Shown in pieces: positions 7,859-18,928 of a stretch of DNA of 38,930 bases. The stretch's first letter is position 1. Each line of letters starts with the position of its first letter. The notes under the pieces were generated by a model, which saw nothing but the letters and a program-made list of their open reading frames with translations, was not told where the DNA came from and did no database searches. The stretch covers positions 11,328-50,257 of the forward strand of contig PMYK01000028.1 in assembly GCA_003171255.1 (NCBI GenBank), given 5' to 3'. The position numbers and the translations under genes were made by a program. This DNA comes from Chloroflexota bacterium (GTDB lineage Bacteria > Chloroflexota > Limnocylindria > Limnocylindrales > CSP1-4).

Positions 7859-9193
7859 GTGGGGAAGTTGTCTGAACCGGCATCGCGAAGACGCGCGCTC
7901 TGGACTCTGCTCGTCATCGGCCTGAGCGTCGCCGTCATCGCAGTCACGCTGTCGCTCCGCGCGATTCCGGGTCGACCGCCGGGCGCTTCAGCGACCGCCG
8001 AGGCATCGGCGCCGGCAAGGTCTCTTGCGGCCGGGGGATCCGCCAGCCCGGTGCCTTCGACCGCGGACTTCGCCTGGGCCGGGCTCGAATGGGCCAAGCC
8101 ATCGACGGTGCCACACGGCTGGAGCATCACTCACATCGTTGAGTGGAATGGCGGTCTGGTTGCGGCCGTGACCGGCGGCTATACGAATCCCGTGACGGAC
8201 ATCTGGCATTCCACCGACGGCGTCAACTGGACCGCCGACCCGCGGACCCAGACCCTGTTCGGCAACGCGGGCACCTTGACCGTTGACGCAGGGCCCCGGG
8301 GCTTGATCGTTCGCGTCGGTCCGAACCTGTCGGTCAGTGCCGGCCTGACCCCCGTGGCGCCCGGATATGCGAACTCGGCTCCATTGCTGTGGGTCTCACC
8401 CGACGGCGCCGAGTGGACCCGGGTGGCCGACACGACTGCTTTTGGTGACGCGGTGGTGCTCCAGGTCGCCGCCGGTCGCGCCGGGTTCGTGGCTATCGGC
8501 CAGGACTCTGCAGACCGGATTTGGTTCTCGAGCTCCGGCACCGACTGGCAGGTCGTGCCGCTGCCGCCGGGGGTCTTCGGCGGCGCCGACTTCTACGCGC
8601 TCCGAGCCACCGAGTCGGGCTTCGTGATCGCGGGCCATACCGCTTCCAGCTCGACGCAACCAGAGACGGTCAAACCGGCGGCATGGTGGTCCGCCGATGG
8701 CCGATCCTGGTCGAAGGCGACCGTGGAGTCCGACTCGGTCGGGCGCTCGATGGCTACGCTAAACGTCGGTTCCGGCGGTCTTCTTGGGCTCGAGGGCGTC
8801 CAGAACGACCATGGTGCCGGTGCCTGGTCGTCCGTTGACGGACGCGAATGGCGGTTGATCGAACCGCCGCTAGCGCAATCTGGTGGCACGGCCATCGTCA
8901 CCGACGACGGCCGGCACATGGTCTCCAGCGGTCTGGTCTTAGGGGGGCTCTCGATGCTCTCGTCTGAGGACGGCATCACCTGGACGCCGCTGGTCTTCTC
9001 GGGCGACACGACTATCCTCCCCGGCGACCTCTCCTCCTCGCACGATATCGGTAACACGCCGCTTACGCAGGATCCGCTCAATCCCGCGTACGAGCTCTAT
9101 GTCCTCCGCGACGGCGTCGTCGCGACCGGCGTAGCGATCTACGGCGATCTCTGGCACGGGCAAACGCTCTGGCGCGCTCGCGCAGTGCCGTAG
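7859..9193 (+). CDS. Membrane-anchored propeller-like protein with six W-x-S-x-D-G-x-x-W repeats
   Basis: A 444-residue protein probably held outside the cell by a single N-terminal span (residues about 14-34), followed by an Ala/Ser/Pro-rich linker to about 68. The rest carries six copies of a W-x-S-(x)-D-G-x-x-W signature, at about 116, 178, 222, 277, 323 and 367, spaced roughly 45-60 residues. This is the pattern of BNR/sialidase-like beta-propeller blades. The third copy has S-S-G in place of D-G. No sialidase catalytic residues are evident, so it is more likely a binding or surface protein. The start is uncertain: GTG at 7859 is used here, but TTG at 7868 is possible and has a purine-rich site before it. 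It converges on clpB. Confidence 0.75.
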   Translation: MGKLSEPASRRRALWTLLVIGLSVAVIAVTLSLRAIPGRPPGASATAEASAPARSLAAGGSASPVPSTADFAWAGLEWAKPSTVPHGWSITHIVEWNGGLVAAVTGGYTNPVTDIWHSTDGVNWTADPRTQTLFGNAGTLTVDAGPRGLIVRVGPNLSVSAGLTPVAPGYANSAPLLWVSPDGAEWTRVADTTAFGDAVVLQVAAGRAGFVAIGQDSADRIWFSSSGTDWQVVPLPPGVFGGADFYALRATESGFVIAGHTASSSTQPETVKPAAWWSADGRSWSKATVESDSVGRSMATLNVGSGGLLGLEGVQNDHGAGAWSSVDGREWRLIEPPLAQSGGTAIVTDDGRHMVSSGLVLGGLSMLSSEDGITWTPLVFSGDTTILPGDLSSSHDIGNTPLTQDPLNPAYELYVLRDGVVATGVAIYGDLWHGQTLWRARAVP

Positions 9194-9225
9194 CCACAGG
9201 CCTGCCCCCGCCTGCCCGACTCCCG

Positions 9226-11973
<2,748 letters not shown>

Positions 11974-12017
11974 GATTGTCTCTCAGTTGCCGCGGCGGAC
12001 CGGCGACACGCAGTCGG

Positions 12018-13178
12018 TCAAGCCTTGTTGCGTGGGTTGGGTTGGACTATCTGGCGGAGGAATTCTTCGGCCGCCTTGCGCTGGCGGCCCTCCAGTTTGC
12101 CCGGCAACACGACCTTGATCCGGGCGAACATGTCGCCGGATCCTGCGCCTTTGAGACGGGGCATTCCCTTGCCCGTCAGCCGGAAGGTCTGGCCCTGCTG
12201 CGTGCCCGACGGGATGGTCAGCACTACGCGCCCCCCGAGGGTGTCGACATCGACCTCGCCGCCGAGCAACGCCTCTCCCAGGGTGATGGGCAGGTCGCGG
12301 GTCAGGTCCGCGCCGTTGCGAGTGAAGACGGCGTGTGGCCGGACCTTCGTGATCAGATAGAGATCGCCCGCGTCGGCGCCCGAGCCGGCCTTGCCGCTCA
12401 GGCGAATCTTGCTGCCGGTCTCCACGCCGGCCGGAAGCTTGACCTCGAGGCGACGATCGCCGACCTGGACGAGTCGGGCGGAGCCGCGGAATGCCTCTTC
12501 GAGGCTCAGGTCGACCTCAACCTCGACGTCGTCGCCATGACGGGTCCCGCGGCTGCGTGGCGTGGGTCCGCTGGTGCGAGTGCCGGTGCCACTCCCCGTC
12601 GGCGAGCCCGTGGCTGCGCCGTCCGTCCGGAGCCGCGAAAACAGATCGTCTAGAGGGTTGCCGGAGCGCCGGCCGCTCGTTCGGCCGCCCGTGCCGCCGC
12701 CGGTTCCGCTGCCCTTGCGGGTCGCCGTGGCAGTCTGCGTTGCGTCGCCCGCGGCCGCTCCACCGAAGAACGTGCGGAAGAAGTCGGAAAAGTCCTCCGA
12801 ACCCGCGCCGTTGAACTGGTATCGGACATTGCCCCCGCCCGGCGCCGCATACCCGGCGAAGGGCCCGCCGGCTCCGAACTGATCTCCGGCGTACGGGTTC
12901 CCGGCCGCACCCGCTCCGCCGGCCCCGCCGGCCCCGGCGCCTGCCCGCGAGAACTGGTCCCAGTTGGAACCGAGCATGTCGTATTGCTGGCGCTTCTTCG
13001 CGTCCGCCAGGACTTCGTGTGCCTCGTTGACCTCCTTGAACCTGCTCTCCGCCGTCTTGTTGCCGGGATTGCGGTCAGGATGAAGCTCGCGGGCCAGCCG
13101 CCGATACGCCTTCTTGATCTCCGCCGGAGTGGCCGCCCTCGGCACTCCCAGCGTCTGGTAGTAGTCCTTGTATTCCAT
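12018..13178 (-). CDS. dnaJ: DnaJ/CbpA-type co-chaperone without zinc finger
   Basis: A 386-residue J-domain protein that stimulates DnaK ATPase and delivers substrates. The J domain fills residues 1-70 with helix [21 protein letters not shown] including the essential HPD. A Gly/Ala-rich segment follows (about 75-130), then a Ser/Thr/Gly/Arg-rich linker and two beta-sandwich substrate domains (about 175-375; [47 protein letters not shown]). There are no CxxCxGxG zinc-finger repeats, so it is a class B (CbpA-like) protein. No dnaK or grpE lies in the window. The ATG at 13178 has only a weak ribosome site. It sits between the four small CxxC genes and clpB, all on the same strand. Confidence 0.93.
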   Translation of the reverse strand: MEYKDYYQTLGVPRAATPAEIKKAYRRLARELHPDRNPGNKTAESRFKEVNEAHEVLADAKKRQQYDMLGSNWDQFSRAGAGAGGAGGAGAAGNPYAGDQFGAGGPFAGYAAPGGGNVRYQFNGAGSEDFSDFFRTFFGGAAAGDATQTATATRKGSGTGGGTGGRTSGRRSGNPLDDLFSRLRTDGAATGSPTGSGTGTRTSGPTPRSRGTRHGDDVEVEVDLSLEEAFRGSARLVQVGDRRLEVKLPAGVETGSKIRLSGKAGSGADAGDLYLITKVRPHAVFTRNGADLTRDLPITLGEALLGGEVDVDTLGGRVVLTIPSGTQQGQTFRLTGKGMPRLKGAGSGDMFARIKVVLPGKLEGRQRKAAEEFLRQIVQPNPRNKA

Positions 13179-13281
13179 TGGTCACCGCCGTCGTCGCCCA
13201 CGGCCGGCCGAAATCGGGGGCCGGGCAACCTGTCGCCAATTCGATTGTCGGTCCGCGGGCCGGCGGTGTCTCAGCCGGCCG

Positions 13282-13515
13282 TCAGACCGGCCACTGCTCT
13301 TCGTCGGCCTGGAGCTCGCTCGCCGCATGTACATGATCCGACCGCAGCTTGCGGCAGATCGCGCACTGCTCCATGTTCCCCTGAAGCACGTATTGCGGGC
13401 CGCCTGCTCCTCGGACGCCCACCGCCCGCGGGACGTCGAACGGAACGTTCATCCGCTCCAGGAATGCGTGCGGAGCCTCTGCTTCGACCGAACTTGTGTC
13501 GCCGTGCTGGTCCAT
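13282..13515 (-). CDS. Small CxxC protein, tandem paralogue 4 (last in transcription order)
   Basis: A 77-residue protein of an unrecognised family present as four tandem copies. Shared elements are a short acidic N-terminus, PHAFLERMNVPFDVPR (the PH-[FY]-x-ER-[MI]-N-x-P pattern), a variable glycine-rich middle, then CAICRKLRSDHVHAAS and a QWPV end. The Cys pair and the His of SDHVH have the same spacing as in the other copies. The His that precedes WP in the other three is Gln here, so this copy lacks one candidate metal ligand. It is closest to copy 1 (CAIC-RKLRSDH type). AGGGAG precedes the ATG. The function is unknown; operon position suggests a stress role. Confidence 0.8.
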   Translation of the reverse strand: MDQHGDTSSVEAEAPHAFLERMNVPFDVPRAVGVRGAGGPQYVLQGNMEQCAICRKLRSDHVHAASELQADEEQWPV

Positions 13516-13571
13516 CTCTCACTCCCTTGCGGGCTGCAGTCGTGCCGAGTCCTTGGAATCGCACTCAGTCG

Positions 13572-13814
13572 TCAGACGGGCCAGTGCTCGTTGTCTGCGG
13601 CTTGTTCGCTAGCAGCATGGATGGGATCCGACCGTCGCTTGCCGCAGAGTTCGCAGTCGTCGGGGACGCTTCCTTTTCGGAAGGGCATTTCGACAATTGT
13701 GCCGTCGCCGATGCCCGCCGACCTGGGGATGTTGTACGGGGCGTTGATCCTCTCCACGTACGAGTGTGGCGATTTCGGATCGACCGACTTGAGATCGTCG
13801 CCGTTCGAGTCCAT
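13572..13814 (-). CDS. Small CxxC protein, tandem paralogue 3
   Basis: An 80-residue member of the four-gene array. It reads DSNGDDLKSVDPKSPHSYVE, then RINAPYNIPRSAG, a variable middle with F-R-K-G, and DDCELCGKRRSDPIHAASE before EHWPV. Candidate zinc ligands are the CxxC cysteines, the His eight residues after the second Cys and the His ten residues later, plus a conserved His in the N-terminal PH. It is most like copy 2, with which it shares the C-E-L-C and K-R-R-S-D-P-I-H version. The ATG at 13814 follows GGGGAGGAG. It is separated from copy 4 by 56 bases and from copy 2 by 28, consistent with one transcript. No signal peptide or membrane segment is present. Confidence 0.82.
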   Translation of the reverse strand: MDSNGDDLKSVDPKSPHSYVERINAPYNIPRSAGIGDGTIVEMPFRKGSVPDDCELCGKRRSDPIHAASEQAADNEHWPV

Positions 13815-13842
13815 TTCTCCTCCCCTGCGACCCGATCCGACT

Positions 13843-14088
13843 CTAGAGAGGCCAGTGCTCGGGGTCGGCGGCCTCGTCGCTGGCGGTGTGTATCGGATCC
13901 GATCGTCGCTTGCTGCAGAGCTCGCAATCGTCCGGGACGCCGTCTCTCTTGAACGCGAACTCGGGTCCCATGGCCACGCCCGGCCCCATGCCTCCCCTGG
14001 GGATGTTGTACGGCAGATTCATCCTCTCCACGTACGCATGCGGCGCCTTTGGATCTACCGAGTTCAGATCGTCGTGGTGCTTGTCCAT
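13843..14088 (-). CDS. Small CxxC protein, tandem paralogue 2
   Basis: An 81-residue member of the array with SVDPKAPHAYVERMNLPYN, then IPRGG, a Met/Gly/Pro-rich middle and EFAFKRDGVPDDCELC followed by SKRRSDPIHTAS and a C-terminal EHWPL. The Cys and His spacing is identical to copies 1 and 3 (C-x2-C-x8-H-x10-H). The protein is predicted soluble, acidic at the N-terminus and basic around the Cys pair. The ATG at 14088 has GGAGGACC before it. As for its relatives, I can name no function. The conserved Cys/His pattern suggests a small zinc-binding or redox-sensitive protein. Confidence 0.82.
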   Translation of the reverse strand: MDKHHDDLNSVDPKAPHAYVERMNLPYNIPRGGMGPGVAMGPEFAFKRDGVPDDCELCSKRRSDPIHTASDEAADPEHWPL

Positions 14089-14135
14089 CTGGGTCCTCCG
14101 CTGATGTTCTGCGATCGCGACCGGCCGAGCGTTCG

Positions 14136-14381
14136 TCAGAGCGGCCAGTGTTCCGGGTCGGCGGCCTGCTCGCTGGCCTCATGAATGTGATCCGACCGCA
14201 GCTTGCGGCAGATCGCGCATTCCTCCGCGACAGTCTCTCTGCGGAACGCGAACTCCGGAGCGGCCGAGCCCATGACGCCGCCGACCGCCTTCGGAACCGC
14301 GAACGGGACGTTCATCCTCTCCACGAAACCGTGGGGCAGGTTCGGATCGACCGATCTGGCTTCTTCGTGCTGGTCAGACAT
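14136..14381 (-). CDS. Small CxxC protein, tandem paralogue 1 (first after lon)
   Basis: An 81-residue protein, the first of four paralogues. It shows SVDPNLPHGFVERMNVPF, then AVPKAVGG, a variable middle with EFAFRRETV, EECAICRKLRSDHIH and a PEHWPL end. It shares the C-A-I-C / R-K-L-R-S-D-H version with copy 4, whereas copies 2 and 3 form the other subtype. Strong AAGGAGGG precedes the ATG at 14381. It lies 85 bases after lon, with a hairpin in between. Four ordered copies with the motifs kept and the middle diverged are what one expects of genes under selection rather than open-frame noise. Confidence 0.83.
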   Translation of the reverse strand: MSDQHEEARSVDPNLPHGFVERMNVPFAVPKAVGGVMGSAAPEFAFRRETVAEECAICRKLRSDHIHEASEQAADPEHWPL

Positions 14382-14403
14382 CTGACCCTCCTTGCCATTG
14401 CAG

Positions 14404-14429
14404 GTCTCGTCGGCAGATGCCGGCGAGAC
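14404..14429 (-). terminator. Hairpin between lon and the small CxxC genes
   Basis: Two 12-base arms (14404-14415 and 14418-14429) pair with one mismatch or wobble and a two-base centre. No U-run follows in the transcript direction, so it is a weak or partial terminator, or an mRNA processing or stability element that could set the ratio of lon to the downstream genes. Confidence 0.4.
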
Positions 14430-14466
14430 TTACCCACTAGTGAGACTGGCGGACGGTCTCGGAGGT

Positions 14467-17082
14467 TCAGGACTCCATGGCCGCCAGAGATTCCATGATG
14501 TCCAGAGCCATAGCCGGCGGCTGATCGACCGGAAGCGGGAAGTGCCGCCGGACCGGTGCGTCCTCGGGCTCCGGCTCGGGCTCCTTGACGCCCTCGGTCG
14601 TCTTTGGCGGTTCCACCGGCAGCGGCATCGGCTTGCGCCGGAGGGCCGCATCGAGAACCTGGTCCATGTTGTCGACGAGAACGAGCTTGATCTGCTTGCG
14701 GATCTCCTCGGGAATGTCCCTCAGATCCTTCTCGTTCTTGTGTGGCAGGATCACCATCTTGGCGCCCGAAAGGTGCGCAGCCAGGATCTTGCTCTTCAGC
14801 CCTCCGATCGGCAGAACCCTGCCGCGGAGAGTGATTTCGCCGGTCATCGCTGCATCCTTGCGGACGGGGATGCCGGTGAAGGCGCTGATCATGGCCGTGG
14901 CCATCGTGATTCCCGCCGATGGGCCGTCCTTCGGAATGCCGCCGGCCGGCACGTGGATGTGCAGCGTGTTCTTCTCGAAGACTTCGCGCTTGATGCCGAG
15001 CAACGCGGCGTGGGCGCGGATCCACGACAGACCCGCACGAGCCGACTCGCGCATCACCTCGCCGAGCTGGCCGGTGAGGATGAAGTCTTCCTTGCCTTCC
15101 ATGAGCGTGACTTCGATGGCGATAACGTCGCCGCCGACCTCGGTCACGACCAGGCCGGTCGCGGCGCCGATCTGATCCTCGGACTCCAGCTCGCCGTATT
15201 CGAAGCGTTGCGGACCGAGGTACTCGACCAGCTTCTTGACGTCGACGACGGTCTTGCGCTTGCGGCCCTCGGCCACGGCGCGCGCCACCTTGCGCATGAC
15301 ATTGGCGATCTCACGCTCGAGATTGCGGACGCCGGCCTCGTGCGTGTAAGAGCGGACCAGCTCGACCATCGCCTCGTCCGTGATGGCGATCGTCTTCTCG
15401 GTCAGGCCGTGGTTCTTCATCTGCTTGGGGATGAGGAACCGCTTGCCGATCCCGATCTTCTCGGTCTCGGTGTAGCCCGGCAGGTGGATGATCTCCATGC
15501 GGTCGCGCAGCGGCGCCGGGATCGGGTCGAGCAGGTTCGCGGTCGTGATGAAGAGCACCTTCGTCAGGTCGAAGGGCACTTCGAGGTAGTTGTCCTGGAA
15601 GGTGTTGTTCTGCTCCGGATCGAGGACCTCGAGGAGCGCCGAACTTGGGTCGCCCCGGAAGTCCATGCCGATCTTGTCGACCTCGTCGAGCATGAAGACC
15701 GGGTTGTTCGAGCCCGCCGTCTTGACGTTCTGGATGATCCGGCCGGGCAGCGCGCCGATGTACGTGCGCCGGTGACCGCGGATCTCGGCCTCGTCGTGAA
15801 TGCCGCCCAGGCTCATGCGGACGAACTTGCGGCCCATGGCGCGGGCGATGCTCTTGCCGAGCGAGGTTTTGCCGACGCCGGGTGGTCCGACGAAGGCGAG
15901 GATGGGACTGCGCAGCGTCTCGGCCAGGCTTCGAACGGCCAGGTACTCGAGGATGCGGTCCTTGATCTTCTCCAGGCCGTAGTGGTCCTCGTCGAGGATT
16001 ATTGCCGCGGCCTTGATGTCCAGGTTGTCCGTGGTGGACACGTTCCACGGCAACGCGATCAGCCAGTCGACGTAGGTCCGAATGACGCCGACCTCGGGCG
16101 AGGCCGATGGGATCCGGCTCATCCGGTCGATCTCCTTGAGGGCGCGGGCCTTGACCTCCTCGGTCATGCCGGCAGCTTCGACCTTCTCGCGCAGCTCGTT
16201 GATCTCGGCCTGCTGCGGGTCATCCTCACCGAGCTCGCGCTGAATTGCCTTCAGCTGCTCGCGCAGGATGTACTCGCGCTGGGTCTTGTCCATCTCCGAC
16301 TTGACTTCGGACTGGATCTTGCCCTTGAGCTCGAGGATCTCGATCTGGCGACCCAGGAAGGTCGACACGATCTTGAGGCGCTCGACGACGTCGGTCGTTT
16401 CGAGGAGCTCCATGCGCTGTTCGGTCGACAGGTCCGGGCTGTAGGCGACCATGTCGGCCAGCAGACCCGGCTCGGTGATGTTGCGGGCCGCGACGGCCGC
16501 TTCCGGCGGAACCGGGGCGCCGTTGGCCACGTATTGCTCGATCTGGGCCTGGACCGACCGCATCAGGGCCTGGACCTCGATCCCCTCGGGCGTCAAGTCC
16601 GTGATCTCTTCGACCCTGACGATGATGTAGGGGCTGGTCTGGGTGAAGCCGACCACGCGCAGGCGGCTCTGGCCCTGAACGATCGCCCTGACGGTCCCGT
16701 CCTGAAGCTGGACGACCTGGGCGATCTTGGCCAGGGTGCCGACGCTGTACAGCTCGGAGGGATCCTCGATCTCCTCGCGCTCCGCCTGGCGCTGTGTCAC
16801 AAGGGCGATCGGGCCGCTCGAGGCGACCGCGGCATTCAGGGCGGCCACGCTCTTGTCGCGCCCGACCTGGAGCGGCACGATCATCTCGGGGAAGATGACC
16901 GTTTCGCGCAGGGCAACGAGCGGCAGCTCCCGGATGCCGGACACGTGGACGTGCGCGTCAGAGGAGGCTGACCCGGCAGCGGAGGCTGGAGCCTCGTCAG
17001 TGGAAGATGAGGCGTCGCCGTGAATTCGCTCTTCGTTCTTGACTTGCTGCTCGTCGTCCTTGTCGGCCGGCCGGTCAGTCAT
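14467..17082 (-). CDS. lon: Lon ATP-dependent protease
   Basis: An 871-residue LonA protease that degrades misfolded and some regulatory proteins in the cytosol. The N-terminal substrate domain starts at about residue 50 ([19 protein letters not shown]) after an acidic, Ser/Ala-rich extension. The AAA+ domain has Walker A GPPGVGKT at 399-406 and Walker [11 protein letters not shown]. The protease domain carries the catalytic Ser722 in PKDGPSAGI and Lys763 in [12 protein letters not shown] Pro/Glu-rich tail of about 60 residues follows. The ATG at 17082 overlaps the hspR stop by eight bases and has AGGAGA upstream, so lon is probably translationally coupled to hspR. HspR regulates lon in Streptomyces, which fits this arrangement. 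Confidence 0.97.
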   Translation of the reverse strand: MTDRPADKDDEQQVKNEERIHGDASSSTDEAPASAAGSASSDAHVHVSGIRELPLVALRETVIFPEMIVPLQVGRDKSVAALNAAVASSGPIALVTQRQAEREEIEDPSELYSVGTLAKIAQVVQLQDGTVRAIVQGQSRLRVVGFTQTSPYIIVRVEEITDLTPEGIEVQALMRSVQAQIEQYVANGAPVPPEAAVAARNITEPGLLADMVAYSPDLSTEQRMELLETTDVVERLKIVSTFLGRQIEILELKGKIQSEVKSEMDKTQREYILREQLKAIQRELGEDDPQQAEINELREKVEAAGMTEEVKARALKEIDRMSRIPSASPEVGVIRTYVDWLIALPWNVSTTDNLDIKAAAIILDEDHYGLEKIKDRILEYLAVRSLAETLRSPILAFVGPPGVGKTSLGKSIARAMGRKFVRMSLGGIHDEAEIRGHRRTYIGALPGRIIQNVKTAGSNNPVFMLDEVDKIGMDFRGDPSSALLEVLDPEQNNTFQDNYLEVPFDLTKVLFITTANLLDPIPAPLRDRMEIIHLPGYTETEKIGIGKRFLIPKQMKNHGLTEKTIAITDEAMVELVRSYTHEAGVRNLEREIANVMRKVARAVAEGRKRKTVVDVKKLVEYLGPQRFEYGELESEDQIGAATGLVVTEVGGDVIAIEVTLMEGKEDFILTGQLGEVMRESARAGLSWIRAHAALLGIKREVFEKNTLHIHVPAGGIPKDGPSAGITMATAMISAFTGIPVRKDAAMTGEITLRGRVLPIGGLKSKILAAHLSGAKMVILPHKNEKDLRDIPEEIRKQIKLVLVDNMDQVLDAALRRKPMPLPVEPPKTTEGVKEPEPEPEDAPVRRHFPLPVDQPPAMALDIMESLAAMES

Positions 17083-17611
17083 TGGAATCTCCTGATCGAG
17101 TCGTGGTCACGCGAGTGGCCACTATACGTGTGATGGGTCGAGCGGCCGGTGTCGCCGATTGCTCAGCCCCCCCGGCGATCCGGCCGTTGTCCGAGCCGCC
17201 TTCGTAGCCACTCACTTCAGGAGAGGTTTCGGCGGCCCGGCTGATTGATGTCTCGGTGGATGTACCCGTCTGTGGCCCGCGTGCGGCGGCTGCCGCACCG
17301 GCCGCTCGGGCCTGAGCTTCGTCGAAGAGGGCCTCCAGGAGTCGGGTCCCGAGTCTCTCCTCGAGCTCGAACAGGAGGCGCACCCCCGCCAGATTGACAC
17401 CTCGCTCTTGAGTCAGGCGCCTGATCCACAGGATGCGCCGGATGTCGTTCTCTGAGTACAGGCGGATGTTTGTCGGCGTGCGGGCGGGTGCCAGCAGGCC
17501 CTCGTCCTCATATATCCGGAGTGTGCGCGGGTGGGCCTGAACAAGGCTGGCCGCCACGCTGATCACGAAACAGGGGCGCTCGGGGTCTTGCTGGAACTTC
17601 CGATCGGTCAT
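17075..17611 (-). CDS. hspR: HspR, MerR-family heat-shock repressor
   Basis: A 178-residue regulator. Residues about 10-80 are a MerR-type winged helix: CFVISVAASLVQAHPRTLRI, then YEDEGLLAPARTPTNIRLYS and DIRRILWIRRLTQERGVNLAG. This matches the HspR pattern (AxxxxxHPQTLRxYExxGL). A coiled-coil stretch LLFELEERLG follows, then an Ala/Ser/Thr-rich tail of about 80 residues, longer than usual. HspR binds HAIR inverted repeats, often with DnaK as co-repressor. An exact HAIR-like repeat lies upstream of hsp20 at 18240-18260, so autoregulation is expected. I take the ATG at 17611, seven bases after the hsp20 stop; the farther upstream in-frame extension overlaps hsp20 and looks like out-of-frame hsp20 sequence. 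Confidence 0.9.
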   Translation of the reverse strand: MTDRKFQQDPERPCFVISVAASLVQAHPRTLRIYEDEGLLAPARTPTNIRLYSENDIRRILWIRRLTQERGVNLAGVRLLFELEERLGTRLLEALFDEAQARAAGAAAAARGPQTGTSTETSISRAAETSPEVSGYEGGSDNGRIAGGAEQSATPAARPITRIVATRVTTTRSGDSND

Positions 17612-17618
17612 GGGCTGC

Positions 17619-18131
17619 CTACTTCGCGCCGACCACGGCTGGCTGCGCAGGCTGCCCGTCGCCGTCCGAGTGGCCCAGGCCACCGGACAGGCCCTGGCCG
17701 GTCGTGATCTTGATCTGCCGAGGCTTGACCTGCTCTGCCTTGGGGATGCGAAGGGTCAGGATGCCGTCCTCGAAGGTGGCCGCTGCCTTGTCCGGCTCGA
17801 TGCCGGCGGGCAGGGTCAGCGACCGGGTGAAGCGGCCACGGCGGATCTCCTGGAGGAGGAGGCCCTCTCGCGGCGGGATCATCGAGCTGGTGTCGCCGGC
17901 GATGGTCAGGGTGTTGCCCTCGATCGTGATGTCGACTTCCTCGGGCTTGACGCCCGGGAGGATCACCTCGACCACGACGTGGTCGTTGGAGGCGTAGACG
18001 TCGACCGGGACCAGCTGCCCCTCGCCAAACTGCCACGTACCTGGATTGCCAAAGCTCTCCTCGAAGAGCCTGTCCATCGCCTGGCGGAGCGAGAGCAGGT
18101 CGCCGAAGCCGCTGCGTCTGATGAATGTCAT
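17619..18131 (-). CDS. hsp20: Hsp20 small heat-shock protein
   Basis: A 170-residue alpha-crystallin-type holdase that keeps unfolding proteins soluble for refolding by DnaK/ClpB. The N-terminal arm has FGDLLSLRQAMDRLFEESF. The crystallin domain runs from about 42 to 140, with VPVDVYASNDHVVVEVILPG and VKPEEVDITIEGNTLTI, and closes with the family's G-I-L-T-L-R-I-P-K motif. A short tail rich in Gln/Gly/Ala follows. The ATG at 18131 has GGAGGTG upstream. It is the first gene after the HAIR operator/promoter and begins the run hsp20-hspR-lon. Confidence 0.95.
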   Translation of the reverse strand: MTFIRRSGFGDLLSLRQAMDRLFEESFGNPGTWQFGEGQLVPVDVYASNDHVVVEVILPGVKPEEVDITIEGNTLTIAGDTSSMIPPREGLLLQEIRRGRFTRSLTLPAGIEPDKAAATFEDGILTLRIPKAEQVKPRQIKITTGQGLSGGLGHSDGDGQPAQPAVVGAK

Positions 18132-18229
18132 CCTGCACCTCCAAACTGGGCCGTGGCCCAGTCCCGGTCGGGGTCTGATGATCTGGAGTCCCCAACTGGC
18201 CTTGCCGACCGACCGAATGTCGCCGCGAG

Positions 18230-18260
18230 ACCATAGAACCTTGACAATGGCATTGTCAAG
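18230..18260 (-). promoter_or_regulatory. HAIR-type HspR operator overlapping a sigma-70 promoter
   Basis: Bases 18240-18260 form a perfect 21-base palindrome with one central base: CTTGACA-N7-TGTCAAG. The known HspR site HAIR is CTTGAGT-N7-ACTCAAG, so the outer CTTGA/TCAAG and the 7-base spacing are kept. On the minus strand TTGACA within it (18254-18259) is a consensus -35 element. TATGGT (18230-18235) is a candidate -10 at 18-base spacing. A repressor bound here would cover the -35 and spacer. Transcription would start about 90 bases before hsp20. Confidence 0.85.
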
Positions 18261-18261
18261 G

Positions 18262-18880
18262 GTGTTCCTACCAGACGGGAGCGAAGTTATCCACAAACTG
18301 CCTGGGGCGGTGGTCAACGGTGACGCTCGACAAGGGCCGCGCCGGCGTGGCCTGCATGCCCGGCGCAATGCTGAGGCCGCGGGTTGGGATGGCCTGGATC
18401 GTGGCCGAGCCTCACGCTGAGGTCCTGGCGAGAAGCTGCGTTGTCGGCCTATGTCCCGAGCGCGATGCCGCCTCCGGGATCGCTTTCTAGACCAACTTGC
18501 CTGGAGCGAGAATTGGTCAGGCCTTCGCCGCCCTGCAGCGCGTAGCAAGGCGGTCTGACACCGCGAACGCGCGCAATTCAGGCTCGCGCATTGCCGGCCG
18601 GGCGGCTTTCCGGATGCCCACACCCATTTGGCGTCCTCGCGTCGAGCTCAATTCCCACCTGCTGCAAGTTGGTCGAGATGGTGCCGTCTCATCTCCCAGC
18701 AGCGGCCTGATTCGGAACGGTGGCCCGCGCGGCGGCTCGGCCGCAGGAGCCCGGGCCGGAGAGCCGCCCTACGCCACGGGCCACGACGCGCGAGATAGCC
18801 GTTGGCCCGATCTGACAGCAGTTCCGGCAGGGCCGGGCCATCCAGACGCATTTGATTTGAGCCAGCGTGATAGGGTCGGC
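18262..18880. other. Gene-free stretch upstream of the hsp20 promoter
   Basis: 619 bases with no supportable gene: open frames here lack conserved motifs and good ribosome sites. One perfect DnaA-box sequence TTATCCACA lies at 18287-18295. A 6-base inverted repeat GACCAA / TTGGTC (18490-18495 and 18513-18518) is the only other structure I noticed. It borders the 8-bp repeat and the permease remnant, and looks like decayed sequence. Confidence 0.5.
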
Positions 18881-18928
18881 AGCCCGGCAGCCCGGCAGCC
18901 CGGCAGCCCGGCAGCCCGGCAGCCCGGC
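18881..18928. repeat. Six perfect tandem copies of an 8-bp unit
   Basis: The unit AGCCCGGC is repeated six times without error, preceded by a partial copy (TCGGC). An 8-base period shifts the reading frame with every unit gained or lost. It directly adjoins the permease remnant and runs into its frame. It is not a CRISPR: there are no spacers. Confidence 0.97.

Noticed and set aside
14392-16971. Very long plus-strand open frame opposite lon
   Set aside because: It is antisense to a fully conserved lon; long antisense frames are expected at this GC content, and its composition (Asp/Gly/Leu/Arg-rich) shows no family.
18287-18295. Single perfect DnaA box as an origin signal
   Set aside because: One 9-mer is expected by chance at about this frequency in 39 kb on both strands, and no origin genes are nearby.
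18881-18928. Tandem repeat considered as a CRISPR array
   Set aside because: The units are 8 bases, contiguous and without spacers; no cas genes are present.
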